Shown: piece by piece, positions 1 through 5,683 of the stretch
How the letters are laid out: every line of letters begins with the position of its first letter
How positions within the stretch are numbered: the stretch's first letter is position 1
DNA from: Hyphomonadaceae bacterium UBA1001
GTDB lineage: Bacteria > Pseudomonadota > Alphaproteobacteria > Caulobacterales > Aquidulcibacteraceae
Assembly: GCA_002291875.1 (NCBI GenBank)
Contig: DBAV01000099.1
Coordinates: forward strand, 1 to 5,732
Length of the DNA: 5,732 nucleotides
Reading direction: 5' to 3'
Notes under the pieces: generated by a model
Told to the model about the DNA's origin: nothing
The model's input: the letters and a program-made list of their open reading frames with translations, nothing else
The model's database searches: none
Program-made: the position numbers and the translations under genes

Positions 1-976
1 AGGCGCGCAGCGCGTGCTGCACCCGGTTGCCCAGCTGTGCCAGCACGATGTCGGAAATGTCGGCCGGCGACTGGGTGACGAAATAGATCCCCACCCCCTT
101 CGAGCGGATCAGCCGCGCCACCTGCTCGATGCGCGACAGCAGCTCGGGCGGCGCGTCCGAAAACAGCAGGTGCGCCTCGTCGAAGAAGAACACCAGCCTG
201 GGTTTGTCGAGGTCGCCCACCTCGGGCAGGGTCTCGAACAGCTCGGACAGCAGCCACAAGAGGAAGGTGGCATAGAGCTTTGGCGAGCGGATCAGCCGGT
301 CCGCCGCCAGCACGTTCACCACGCCGGCCCCTTCGGGCGTCGTGCGCATCAGGTCCGACAGCTCGAGGGCCGGCTCGGCAAAGAAATGGTCCGCCCCGTC
401 CATCTCCAGCTGCAGCAGCTTGCGCTGGATGGCCGACACCGTGGCGGCCGACACCAGGCCGTACTCCTTGCCCACCGCGTCGGCATTCTCGGCCATCCAG
501 GTCAGAAGGGCACGCAGGTCCTTGAGGTCCAGCAGCAGCAGCCCATCCTCGTCGGCAATGCGGAAGGCGATGGTCAGCGCGCCCTCCTGCGCCTCGGACA
601 GGTCGAGGATGCGCGAGAGCAAGGTGGGGCCCATCTCGGCGATGGTGGTGCGCACGGGATGGCCCTGCTGGCCATAGATGTCCCAGAACACCACCGGCGG
701 CGCCCAGGGCGCGTGCTCCATGCCGATCTCGGCGGCCCGGGCGGTGACCCAGCCGGGCGGCGGTGTGCCGGGCATGCAGATGCCCGAAAAGTCGCCCTTC
801 ACGTCGGCGGCGAACACCGGCACCCCGGCCTTCGAGAACCCCTCGGCCAGGCCCTGCAGCGTCACGGTCTTGCCGGTGCCCGTGGCGCCCGCGATGATGC
901 CGTGACGGTTGGCGCGCCTGAGCACCAGTTCCTGCGGGCCCGCGTCCGACCCGCCGATCAGGATGGTGGCGTCCAT
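1..976 (-). CDS. DUF853 (YjgR-type) HerA-like P-loop ATPase, N-terminal 325 residues, 3' end outside window
   Basis: Reading the minus strand from the ATG at 976-974 gives an unbroken frame to the left edge (325 codons plus one base). Seen: Walker A GATGTGKT at residues 30-37 after NRHGIIA; then VFAADVKGDFSGI (about 54-66); Walker B LVFFFDEAH with DEAH at 266-269; and near the edge VTQSPADISDIVLAQLGNRVQHALRA. This order is that of the DUF853 family (E. coli YjgR), relatives of the HerA/FtsK-type ATPases. Family members are about 500 residues, so roughly 175 are missing by cropping, not decay. Known: HerA-like proteins are hexameric DNA-translocating motors, but the role of the DUF853 branch is unsettled. 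Nothing in the sequence indicates a membrane segment, so a cytoplasmic ATPase is inferred. GGAG lies 7 bases before the ATG, which supports this start. The gene is divergent from the PBP gene. Family call secure, function open. Confidence 0.93.
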   Translation of the reverse strand, partial: MDATILIGGSDAGPQELVLRRANRHGIIAGATGTGKTVTLQGLAEGFSKAGVPVFAADVKGDFSGICMPGTPPPGWVTARAAEIGMEHAPWAPPVVFWDIYGQQGHPVRTTIAEMGPTLLSRILDLSEAQEGALTIAFRIADEDGLLLLDLKDLRALLTWMAENADAVGKEYGLVSAATVSAIQRKLLQLEMDGADHFFAEPALELSDLMRTTPEGAGVVNVLAADRLIRSPKLYATFLLWLLSELFETLPEVGDLDKPRLVFFFDEAHLLFSDAPPELLSRIEQVARLIRSKGVGIYFVTQSPADISDIVLAQLGNRVQHALRA

Positions 977-983
977 GGCTGTG

Positions 984-987
984 CTCC
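984..987 (-). promoter_or_regulatory. Ribosome binding site (GGAG) of the DUF853 gene
   Basis: On the minus strand GGAG at 987-984 stands 7 bases before the ATG at 976. It is the only good Shine-Dalgarno match near this start and fixes it, since the protein then begins just ahead of the conserved NRHG-Walker A block. Confidence 0.7.
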
Positions 988-1002
988 GTGTTTCCCGCCG
1001 CG

Positions 1003-1031
1003 TGCCTAGCGTGCGCCGCCGCGCAGGGCAA
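1003..1031 (-). promoter_or_regulatory. Weak candidate promoter for the DUF853 gene
   Basis: On the minus strand TTGCCC (1031-1026, 4 of 6 to the -35 consensus) is followed after exactly 17 bases by TAGGCA (1008-1003, only 2 of 6 to the -10 consensus), about 26 bases before the ATG. Placement and spacing suit a sigma-70 promoter, but the -10 is poor and in such GC-rich DNA this could be chance. Confidence 0.2.
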
Positions 1032-1187
1032 ACTTCCGCCATCGCGCTGCGGCATGCCACGTGCAGGTGAGGGACACACCCTGCGGGTGACGCCGCGGAC
1101 ATGCAGGCTGTGTTCATGCTCGCATGCTAGGAGGGGGCACGGTTTCGTGTGCGGCCGGCGCGCGCGCGACCCGACCCGGAACGAGAC

Positions 1188-3446
1188 ATGACCTCGATGC
1201 GCGAGATCAGGGAAGGCTTGGGCACGCGGCTGACCGCCGTGGGCCGCGGCGCGTCCTCGGTCGCCGACCGCATGGGGATCGGCACGGTCGGGCTGTTCGT
1301 GCTGGCGGGTCTGGTGGCGCTGGGGCTGGCGTTTGCCGCCTTCTGGTCGTGGGCCTTTGCCGACCTGCCAAAGGTGCCCACGCTGGACCGGCTGTGGGCG
1401 ATCGAGCGGCAGGCCGGGGTGCAGTTCCTGGACCGCGAGGGCCGGCTGATCGCCGTGCGCGGCGCCTGGCACGGCCAGCGCACCGCGCTCGAGGACCTGC
1501 CCGAACATCTGGTGCAGGCCTTTCTGGCGGTCGAGGACCGCCGCTTCTTCGAGCATGACGGGGTGTCGTCGCTGGCGGTGGCGCGCGCGGGGCTGGTCAA
1601 CGCCAAGGCCGGCGACGAGGTGCAGGGCGGCTCGACCATCACCCAGCAGCTGGCCAAGAACCTGCTGCTCAGCCCCGAGCGGACCTATCGCCGCAAACTC
1701 CAGGAAATCCGCCTGGCCTGGCAGATCGAGGACCGTTTCACCAAGCAGGACATTCTGGAACTCTATCTGAACCGGGTCTTCCTGGGCGAACAGGCCTGGG
1801 GGGTGGACGGCGCGGCACGGCGCTATTTCGGCAAGCCCGCGACCGAGCTGACGCTGGCCGAGGCGGCGTTGCTGGCGGGCCTGCCCAAGGCGCCCTCGCG
1901 GCTGGCACCGACCGGGGACATGGCCGCAGCGCGCGCGCGTCAGGCCGTGGTGCTGCAGGCCATGGTCGATGCCGGCTTCCTGACCGAGGCGCAGGCCAAG
2001 GCCGCGCGGGCCGAACCGATCACCCTCGTGACCCCGCCGGCCGAGGATCCGGCCATGCGCTGGTATCTGGACGCTGCGACCGCCGAGGCGCGCCGTCTGG
2101 TCGGCGACGCGCCCGACCTGGTGCTGCGCCTGGCGGTCGATCCCGCGCTTCAGGCGGCAGGCCAGCGCGTGCTGGGTGCCGCGGTGGCGTCGAACGCCCG
2201 GGCGCGCGTGGGCGAAGGCGCGCTGGTGGCGCTGGCGCCCGATGGCGCGGTGCTGGCCCTGATCGGCGGTGCGCGGCCGCAGGATTCAAAGTTCAACCGC
2301 GCGGTGCAGGCGCGCCGCCAGCCCGGCTCGACCTTCAAGACCTTCGTCTATGCCGCCGCCCTCGAGGCCGGTCTGAGCCCGCGCGACATCCGCGTGGACT
2401 CGCGCGAGCGCGGCAGCTGGTCCCCGCGCAACTATCACGACGAATACCGCGGCGACGTGACCCTGCGCGCGGCCTTCCGCGACAGCCTGAACACGGTGGC
2501 TGTCAAGGTCGCCCGCGAGGTCGGCTATGGCCGCGTCACCGGCCTGGCTCGCAGGCTGGGGGTGCGCACCGAACTCGAGGCCACCCCCGCCATGGCGCTG
2601 GGCAGCGAGGAGGTCACCCTGCTGGACCTGACGGCGGCCTATTCGGTGTTCCCGCGCGAGGGGATGGCCGTGGCGCCGTGGATGTTCGCCGAGGTATCGG
2701 ACTCGCTGGGTGCGGTGCTGTGGCGGCGTGACCAGCGCCCGGTGCGGGTGTTCGACGCAAGGCTCTCGCACCTGATGACGAACATGATGCGCGAGGTGGT
2801 GCTGCACGGCACGGCCACCAGCGCGCGCGGCGCCCACGACGCCGCCGGCAAGACCGGCACCAGCCAGGGCTGGCGCGATGCCTGGTTCGTCGCCTTCACT
2901 GCACGCCACACCGTGGGCGTTTGGGTCGGCAATGACGATTTCACCCCGATGCGGCGGATCACCGGCGGATCGGTGCCGGTCGAGATCTGGACCCGCTTCA
3001 TGCGCACCGCAAACCAGGGGCTCGCGCCGGTGGACCTGCCCGGGCGCGACACCGAGGACCCGCCCGGCGCGGACGAGATCTTTGCGTCGAACGAGGATGG
3101 CTCGCTGCTGTGGGACGAAGGGGCAGAAGCAGACGCCGGGGGCGGCGGCGTGCTGGGCGCGCTGGCGGACGCGGCGGATGCCTTCGCCGATGCGATCGGG
3201 CTGGGCGATGGCGATGAGGGCCCGCGCCCCGGCCCGCCCCCGCGCGAGCCTTCGGGCCGCGAGCCCTCAGGTCGTGAAGCCGCGGGCCGCGAAGCCGAGG
3301 TGTGGCCGTGGGACGGCGCGCGCGAGCCTGCGCCCGAGCGCCGCGAACAGCGCCCCCCGCCGGCCGGCGAACGCCCGCCCCCGCGCGATGATTTCTATTC
3401 CGACCTGGCCGATGCGCTGGGCGAAGAATCCCGCCCCGCCGACTGA
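1188..3446 (+). CDS. Class A penicillin-binding protein (GT51 transglycosylase plus transpeptidase), 752 aa
   Basis: Bifunctional peptidoglycan synthase: it polymerises glycan strands from lipid II and cross-links stem peptides in the periplasm while anchored in the inner membrane. Seen: short cytoplasmic N-terminus; one membrane helix (about 34-57, VGLFVLAGLVALGLAFAAFW); GT51 motifs EDRRFFEHDG (catalytic E116), GGSTITQQLAKN (147-158), RRKLQE (168-173, second Glu E173) and ILELYLN (189-195); then a transpeptidase domain with STFK (nucleophile S381), SLN (433-435) and KTGT (555-558). Every catalytic motif is intact. The linker between the domains is short, with no clear room for the OB-fold insert of long PBP1A, so I give no mrcA/pbpC symbol. 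From about residue 610 the tail is low complexity: acidic and Gly/Ala-rich, then Pro/Arg/Glu-rich. Start: ATG 1188 has only a modest GGAACGAG upstream. An in-frame GTG at 1149 (13 residues longer) and ATG 1197 are alternatives. The gene stands alone on its strand here. Confidence 0.93.
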   Translation: MTSMREIREGLGTRLTAVGRGASSVADRMGIGTVGLFVLAGLVALGLAFAAFWSWAFADLPKVPTLDRLWAIERQAGVQFLDREGRLIAVRGAWHGQRTALEDLPEHLVQAFLAVEDRRFFEHDGVSSLAVARAGLVNAKAGDEVQGGSTITQQLAKNLLLSPERTYRRKLQEIRLAWQIEDRFTKQDILELYLNRVFLGEQAWGVDGAARRYFGKPATELTLAEAALLAGLPKAPSRLAPTGDMAAARARQAVVLQAMVDAGFLTEAQAKAARAEPITLVTPPAEDPAMRWYLDAATAEARRLVGDAPDLVLRLAVDPALQAAGQRVLGAAVASNARARVGEGALVALAPDGAVLALIGGARPQDSKFNRAVQARRQPGSTFKTFVYAAALEAGLSPRDIRVDSRERGSWSPRNYHDEYRGDVTLRAAFRDSLNTVAVKVAREVGYGRVTGLARRLGVRTELEATPAMALGSEEVTLLDLTAAYSVFPREGMAVAPWMFAEVSDSLGAVLWRRDQRPVRVFDARLSHLMTNMMREVVLHGTATSARGAHDAAGKTGTSQGWRDAWFVAFTARHTVGVWVGNDDFTPMRRITGGSVPVEIWTRFMRTANQGLAPVDLPGRDTEDPPGADEIFASNEDGSLLWDEGAEADAGGGGVLGALADAADAFADAIGLGDGDEGPRPGPPPREPSGREPSGREAAGREAEVWPWDGAREPAPERREQRPPPAGERPPPRDDFYSDLADALGEESRPAD
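3243..3296 (+). repeat. 15-bp tandem repeat coding for REPSG-type pentapeptides in the PBP tail
   Basis: Three full 15-base units (3243-3257, 3258-3272, 3273-3287) and a partial fourth (3288-3296) encode REPSG, REPSG, REAAG, REA at residues 686-703. Units 1 and 2 differ at three third-codon positions, all synonymous (CCT/CCC, TCG/TCA, GGC/GGT). Unit 3 changes PS to AA. The repeat lies in the presumably disordered periplasmic tail of the PBP, where such units expand and contract easily. Confidence 0.8.
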
Positions 3447-3468
3447 GCCCCCACCGGAGCCCGAACCT

Positions 3469-3543
3469 CCGCCGGAGCCCGGGCCTCCGCGCCCGGCCTT
3501 GACCCCAGCCGAGCCTGACCACACCCGTCCCGGCACGCCCCAC
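3469..3543. repeat. Direct repeat, copy A (75 bp, hairpin-bearing)
   Basis: Begins CCGCCGGAGCCCGGGCCTCC and ends CGGCACGCCCCAC. The first 32 bases are identical to copy B (3567-3640); the remainder matches with a one-base indel and a few substitutions. It is preceded by a diverged 18-base piece (CCGGAGCCCGAACCTCCG, from 3454) that repeats its own opening unit. It resembles the short palindromic intergenic repeats of Rhodobacteraceae genomes, but this class assignment is from memory. Confidence 0.75.
3475..3500 (+). terminator. Possible transcription stop hairpin after the PBP gene (within repeat copy A)
   Basis: CCGGGC (3479-3484) and GCCCGG (3491-3496) form a perfect 6-bp GC stem with the loop CTCCGC. 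Past one C-C mismatch, three further pairs (one of them G-U) extend it to 3475-3500. It begins 28 bases after the PBP stop codon. Only two T follow, so as an intrinsic terminator it is weak; it may be simply the palindromic core of the repeat. The same stem recurs in copy B at 3577-3594. Confidence 0.35.
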
Positions 3544-3566
3544 TCTACCACACGAGGCAAATGCCC

Positions 3567-3640
3567 CCGCCGGAGCCCGGGCCTCCGCGCCCGGCCTTAC
3601 CCCGACCGCGCCTGACCAAACCCGTTCCGGCACGCCCCAC
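3567..3640. repeat. Direct repeat, copy B (74 bp, hairpin-bearing)
   Basis: Second copy of the element at 3469-3543, separated from it by 23 bases of unrelated sequence (3544-3566) and in the same orientation. The offset between copies is 98 bases at the left end and 97 at the right, which shows the single-base indel. On the minus strand the copy runs out into CGGCGGGGGCATTTGCC, similar to the CGGCGGG..ATTT motif I recall as frequent in Rhodobacteraceae intergenic DNA. Confidence 0.75.
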
Positions 3641-3662
3641 AAGGCCGTTCGCCGCACGCCAC

Positions 3663-3691
3663 GCTGGCAGCAGCCACCGCCGAGTGCCAGC
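3663..3691. repeat. 7-bp inverted repeat with 15-base loop
   Basis: GCTGGCA (3663-3669) and TGCCAGC (3685-3691) are perfect complements around a 15-base loop. There is no T-run after it on either strand, so terminator function is unlikely. It could be a protein site or chance. Confidence 0.3.
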
Positions 3692-3715
3692 AAAGTGCAT
3701 CTACCGGCAAAGTAT

Positions 3716-3746
3716 TCGACGTTTTTCATCTTGTCCAGCGATGAAA
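3716..3746 (+). promoter_or_regulatory. Inverted repeat TTTCATC-N9-GATGAAA and candidate usg promoter region
   Basis: TTTCATC (3724-3730) and GATGAAA (3740-3746) are a perfect 7-bp inverted repeat with 9 bases between, in the least GC-rich part of the window, 58 bases before the usg ATG. TCGACG at 3716-3721 (4 of 6 to the -35) with GATGAA at 3740-3745 (3 of 6 to the -10, spacer 18) is a weak promoter candidate that would place the repeat over the spacer and -10, as an operator would lie. The inverted repeat is seen; the promoter and operator roles are inference. Confidence 0.35.
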
Positions 3747-3794
3747 CCCAAGTCACGCTCCCTGCGTTCGGGGTGTGGATGGAGACCACGGAAA

Positions 3795-3798
3795 GGAG
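3795..3798 (+). promoter_or_regulatory. usg: Ribosome binding site of usg (GGAG in AAAGGAG)
   Basis: AAAGGAG at 3792-3798 lies 6 bases before the ATG at 3805. It decides the start in favour of 3805 over an in-frame ATG at 3775 that has no such signal and would add ten non-conserved residues. Confidence 0.8.
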
Positions 3799-3804
3799 CA
3801 GCGG

Positions 3805-4077
3805 ATGCGCGTTTCGCCCGAGTTCAAGCGTCAGATGGAGGGGTATGGGCTGACCACGGCCGAAATCCTGTACCACATGCCCGACCACCCGAAACTGTTG
3901 CAGTCCTACATCTGGCAGGACCACGATCTGTGGCCCGAGTTTCCGGTGCTGACCAAATTCCTCAAGTTCTGGACCGACAAGCTGGACGGGCCGCTGCACA
4001 AGGTCACGGTCGCCCATGACCGCCTGATCCGCCCCTGCGATTTCCGCGTGGTGGACGCTCAGTTCCGCCTCGGCTGA
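3805..4077 (+). CDS. usg: Usg family protein, 90 aa
   Basis: Small soluble protein of the Usg-like family, named for the gene upstream of the trp genes in Caulobacter. Its biochemical role is unknown. Seen: the near full-length family pattern, with EGYGLTTAEILYHMPDHP at residues 12-29, then SYIWQDHDLWPEFPVLTKFLKFW, then GPLHKVTVAHDRLIRPCDFRVVDAQFRLG to the end. Many aromatic and acidic residues, no signal peptide and no membrane segment, so a cytoplasmic protein is inferred. The length of 90 matches the roughly 85-95 I recall for the family. The start follows a strong AAAGGAG. No trp gene is next to it: the upstream neighbour is the PBP gene behind 358 non-coding bases, and the downstream neighbour is a convergent dehydrogenase. 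It therefore looks monocistronic, with its own promoter in the less GC-rich patch ahead. Some databases link usg to aspartate-semialdehyde dehydrogenase by name (E. coli UsgG); this protein is unrelated to that enzyme. Confidence 0.92.
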   Translation: MRVSPEFKRQMEGYGLTTAEILYHMPDHPKLLQSYIWQDHDLWPEFPVLTKFLKFWTDKLDGPLHKVTVAHDRLIRPCDFRVVDAQFRLG

Positions 4078-4085
4078 GGTCCGTT

Positions 4086-4868
4086 TCAGAAGATGGCGTA
4101 GCCGCCGTCCAGCACCAGCGTGTCGCCGGTGTGAAAGCTGGATGCGTCCGACGCCAGATAGACCGCGATGCCGCCGAAATCGGCCGGCGTGCCCCAGCGG
4201 CGCACCGGAACGCGCGGAATGACCTTTTCGGTGAAGGCCGGCGCGGCCTGGGCCATTGCGGTCATGTCGGTGGCGATCCAGCCCGGCAGGATGGCGTTGG
4301 CGCGGATGCCATGGCGCGCGTGCTCGACCGCGATGGCCTTCAGCATCGAGATCAGCCCGCCCTTGGTCGCGGCATAGGCCTGGTTGCGCGCCGCCCCCTC
4401 GATCGCGGCCAGCGAGGCCACCCCGACCAGTGAACCGCCCGGATCACCCGCCTTTGCCCGGTCCACCATCACGCGGGTGGCCTCACGCAGGGTCCAGAAC
4501 GCCCCGTCCAGATTGACCGCCATGTTGCGCCGCCAGGTCTCGGTCGACATCTCGGTGAAGGACGCCGCGCCCTGACCAACGCCGGCATTGGCAAAGCAGG
4601 CATCGACGCGGCCGGCCTCGGCCACCGCCGCGTCCATGCCGGCGATCACGGCGGCCTCGTCGGTGACATCCACCTCTCGCGTGAACACCCGGCGGCCATG
4701 CCGTTCCAGGGTGGCCTTGGCCTCGGCATTGCGCGCTGCATTCGAGCCCCAGATCACCACGTCCGCGCCGGCGGCGGCCATGGCTTCGGCCATGCCCAGG
4801 CCGATGCCGCGATTGCCGCCCGTCACGAGGGCGACCTTGCCGGTCAGGTCGAAGGGGGCAAAGGCCAT
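4086..4868 (-). CDS. SDR family NAD(P)-dependent oxidoreductase, 260 aa
   Basis: Classical short-chain dehydrogenase/reductase: a cytoplasmic Rossmann-fold enzyme, usually a tetramer, that interconverts an alcohol and a ketone with NAD(H) or NADP(H). Seen: cofactor motif TGGNRGIG (16-23), Asp67 in EVDVTD, NAG (94-96), and catalytic tetrad N119, S152, Y165, K169 (Y-A-A-T-K). It continues with LPGWIATDM and ends in the family's usual C-terminus, S-FHTGDTLVLDGGYAIF. 260 residues is the normal classical length. The style is that of FabG/gluconate 5-dehydrogenase-like enzymes, but the substrate cannot be read from the sequence, and the residues after strand 2 (WGSN) do not settle NAD against NADP. 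Start: ATG 4868-4866 with GGAG 8 bases upstream (4880-4877). The frame stays open far upstream, but that part runs antisense to the next gene. It converges on usg with 8 bases between the stop codons and diverges from the exported-protein gene. Confidence 0.92.
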   Translation of the reverse strand: MAFAPFDLTGKVALVTGGNRGIGLGMAEAMAAAGADVVIWGSNAARNAEAKATLERHGRRVFTREVDVTDEAAVIAGMDAAVAEAGRVDACFANAGVGQGAASFTEMSTETWRRNMAVNLDGAFWTLREATRVMVDRAKAGDPGGSLVGVASLAAIEGAARNQAYAATKGGLISMLKAIAVEHARHGIRANAILPGWIATDMTAMAQAAPAFTEKVIPRVPVRRWGTPADFGGIAVYLASDASSFHTGDTLVLDGGYAIF

Positions 4869-4876
4869 GTCGGTCA

Positions 4877-4880
4877 CTCC
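4877..4880 (-). promoter_or_regulatory. Ribosome binding site (GGAG) of the SDR gene
   Basis: GGAG at 4880-4877 on the minus strand, 8 bases before the ATG at 4868. It excludes a nearby in-frame GTG (GTG-ACC-GAC-ATG), which overlaps this site and would have no Shine-Dalgarno of its own. Confidence 0.65.
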
Positions 4881-5018
4881 GGGCAGCAAAGGCAGAGCGC
4901 GGTCAGTGGCAGACGCCCGACGCGGGTGCAACGTCCCGCGCGATGCGGCGCGCCCGGACCTGCACCCGGTTCGCCCTGCATCGCGCCGGGCCGCTTGCCG
5001 GCCGCTGCCGCCGCACCG

Positions 5019-5047
5019 TTGACGTGGCGGGGCCGAGTTGCGACCGT
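5019..5047 (+). promoter_or_regulatory. Candidate promoter of the exported-protein gene
   Basis: TTGACG at 5019-5024 matches the sigma-70 -35 consensus in 5 of 6 positions. Seventeen bases on stands GACCGT (5042-5047), which is a poor -10. The pair lies 28 bases before the ATG at 5075, a sensible distance. Support comes from the -35 only. Confidence 0.3.
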
Positions 5048-5074
5048 GGCGCACGCCTGCAGGGGACGCCTCGC

Positions 5075-5653
5075 ATGACCGTGCCGAACCGCCCACGCTC
5101 GCCCGCGCTGATGCTTGCCGTGCTGCTGCCCGGGGCCCTTCTGCCGGCGGCCTGTGCCGCCTTCGACGAGGGCGCCCCGGCGCCGGTCGAGCGCACCGTC
5201 CAGGTCGACAACCGCCAGATCGGCGTGCGCACCGCCAGCCCCGATGCGCTGGTGCTGACCGTCCGCCATGTGCCCGGACGCGGGGCCTTCCGCGACGACC
5301 TGCCGACGCTGGGCCAGTTCTGGCGGGCCGGACAGGCCGCTGCCCCGCGCGGGTGCAACCTCCAGCGCCTGCGCCTGTTGCCGCGCGAGGACATACAGGC
5401 CGAGTTCGCCTGTGTGGGCGGCGCGATGGCCTTTGACCCACAAGAGCCCGGCTTTGCCGAAATGCTGGACACCGCCGAGCAGGAAATCGCCCAGCGGCGC
5501 GAGCGCGACCTGTGCACCGCCCAGAACGTGCTGCGCACCGGCCCCCGGCAGGTCCAGATCGAGGCGCGCTGCACCGCACAGATGGGCAGCGCAGGCGGAA
5601 CCTTCATCGTCGAAACCCTGGCGATCCCCCGCCCCGGCGGCGAAGGCTCCTGA
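5075..5653 (+). CDS. Exported (probable lipoprotein) protein of unknown family, 192 aa
   Basis: I do not recognise a family. Seen: a signal sequence, with Arg6 and Arg8, a hydrophobic core at about 11-23 (ALMLAVLLPGALL), then LPAAC with Cys27 followed by AAFDEG. This is a loose lipobox (Pro at -3 is unusual), so either lipidation at Cys27 or cleavage by signal peptidase I after an Ala is possible. Mature part: a Val-rich segment (about 38-66), then Cys94, Cys113, Cys147 and Cys166. Both pairs are spaced by exactly 19 residues, which suggests two disulfides in the periplasm. A charged, helix-prone stretch (about 124-146) lies between the pairs, and a short Pro/Gly end closes it. No enzyme motif is visible. 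Start: ATG 5075 follows AGGGGA (5061-5066) by 8 bases. The frame is open upstream to an ATG at 4943, but that would bury the signal sequence behind an Arg-rich stretch. It diverges from the SDR gene and no partner follows before the edge. Confidence 0.82.
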   Translation: MTVPNRPRSPALMLAVLLPGALLPAACAAFDEGAPAPVERTVQVDNRQIGVRTASPDALVLTVRHVPGRGAFRDDLPTLGQFWRAGQAAAPRGCNLQRLRLLPREDIQAEFACVGGAMAFDPQEPGFAEMLDTAEQEIAQRRERDLCTAQNVLRTGPRQVQIEARCTAQMGSAGGTFIVETLAIPRPGGEGS

Positions 5654-5683
5654 CGCCCGCCGTTGGTTGCGGAAGGGCCTGTC

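Larger units (their letters stand above)
977..1187. other. Divergent intergenic region between the DUF853 ATPase and PBP genes
   Basis: This 211-base stretch must carry start signals for both flanking genes. It contains a purine-rich AGGAGGGGG at 1129-1137 on the plus strand, a GCATGC palindrome at 1122-1127, and a short imperfect inverted repeat (GCAGG at 1063-1067 with CCTGC at 1080-1084). I find no strong -35/-10 pair for the PBP gene and no RNA gene. Confidence 0.6.
3447..3804. other. 358-base non-coding stretch between the PBP gene and usg
   Basis: No credible gene lies here on either strand. The left half (3447-3640) is a cytosine-rich repeat region with two direct repeats and GC hairpins. 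The right half (3641-3804) is less GC-rich, especially at 3690-3760, and carries two 7-bp inverted repeats and presumably the usg promoter. A proline-rich reading frame crosses the left half, but it lacks a start signal and the two repeat copies are read in different frames, so it is not coding. Confidence 0.7.
4869..5074. other. Divergent intergenic region between the SDR and exported-protein genes, with nested inverted repeats
   Basis: This 206-base region serves both flanking genes. It has two interlocked perfect inverted repeats: CGGGTGCA (4923-4930) with TGCACCCG (4961-4968), and GCGCGATGC (4938-4946) with GCATCGCGC (4978-4986). They cannot both form stems at once. No RNA gene or small protein gene is supported. 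Confidence 0.5.

Noticed and set aside
14..1009. A 331-residue open frame on the plus strand opposite the DUF853 gene
   Set aside because: It is a mirror frame produced by high GC. It has His/Gln/Arg/Gly-rich composition and no domain, while the opposite strand encodes clear Walker A and B motifs.
3447..3615. A proline-rich frame (PPPEPEPPPEPG...) after the PBP stop, as a possible frameshifted original tail
   Set aside because: The two repeat copies are offset by 98 bases and so are read in different frames, which argues for non-coding repeats. A +1 shift near 3430 would be needed. Only alignment with orthologues could revive this.
3469..3640. CRISPR-like reading of the direct repeats
   Set aside because: There are only two copies, of 75 bases, with a 23-base spacer and internal divergence. 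There are no cas genes. This does not fit an array.
3661..3700. A sigma-54 promoter around TGGCA/TTGC words near 3663-3700
   Set aside because: On both strands the GG and GC elements are in the wrong order or spacing for the TGGCAC-N5-TTGC pattern.
2286..4017. Long minus-strand frames opposite the PBP and usg genes
   Set aside because: They are low-stop shadows in GC-rich DNA with no recognisable domain or ribosome site, and they overlap strongly supported genes on the other strand.
4869..5579. Open upstream extension of the SDR frame (to 497 residues)
   Set aside because: It runs antisense to the exported-protein gene, is Arg/Ala/Gly-rich without a pattern, and the SDR fold begins exactly at the ATG at 4868, which has a good ribosome site.
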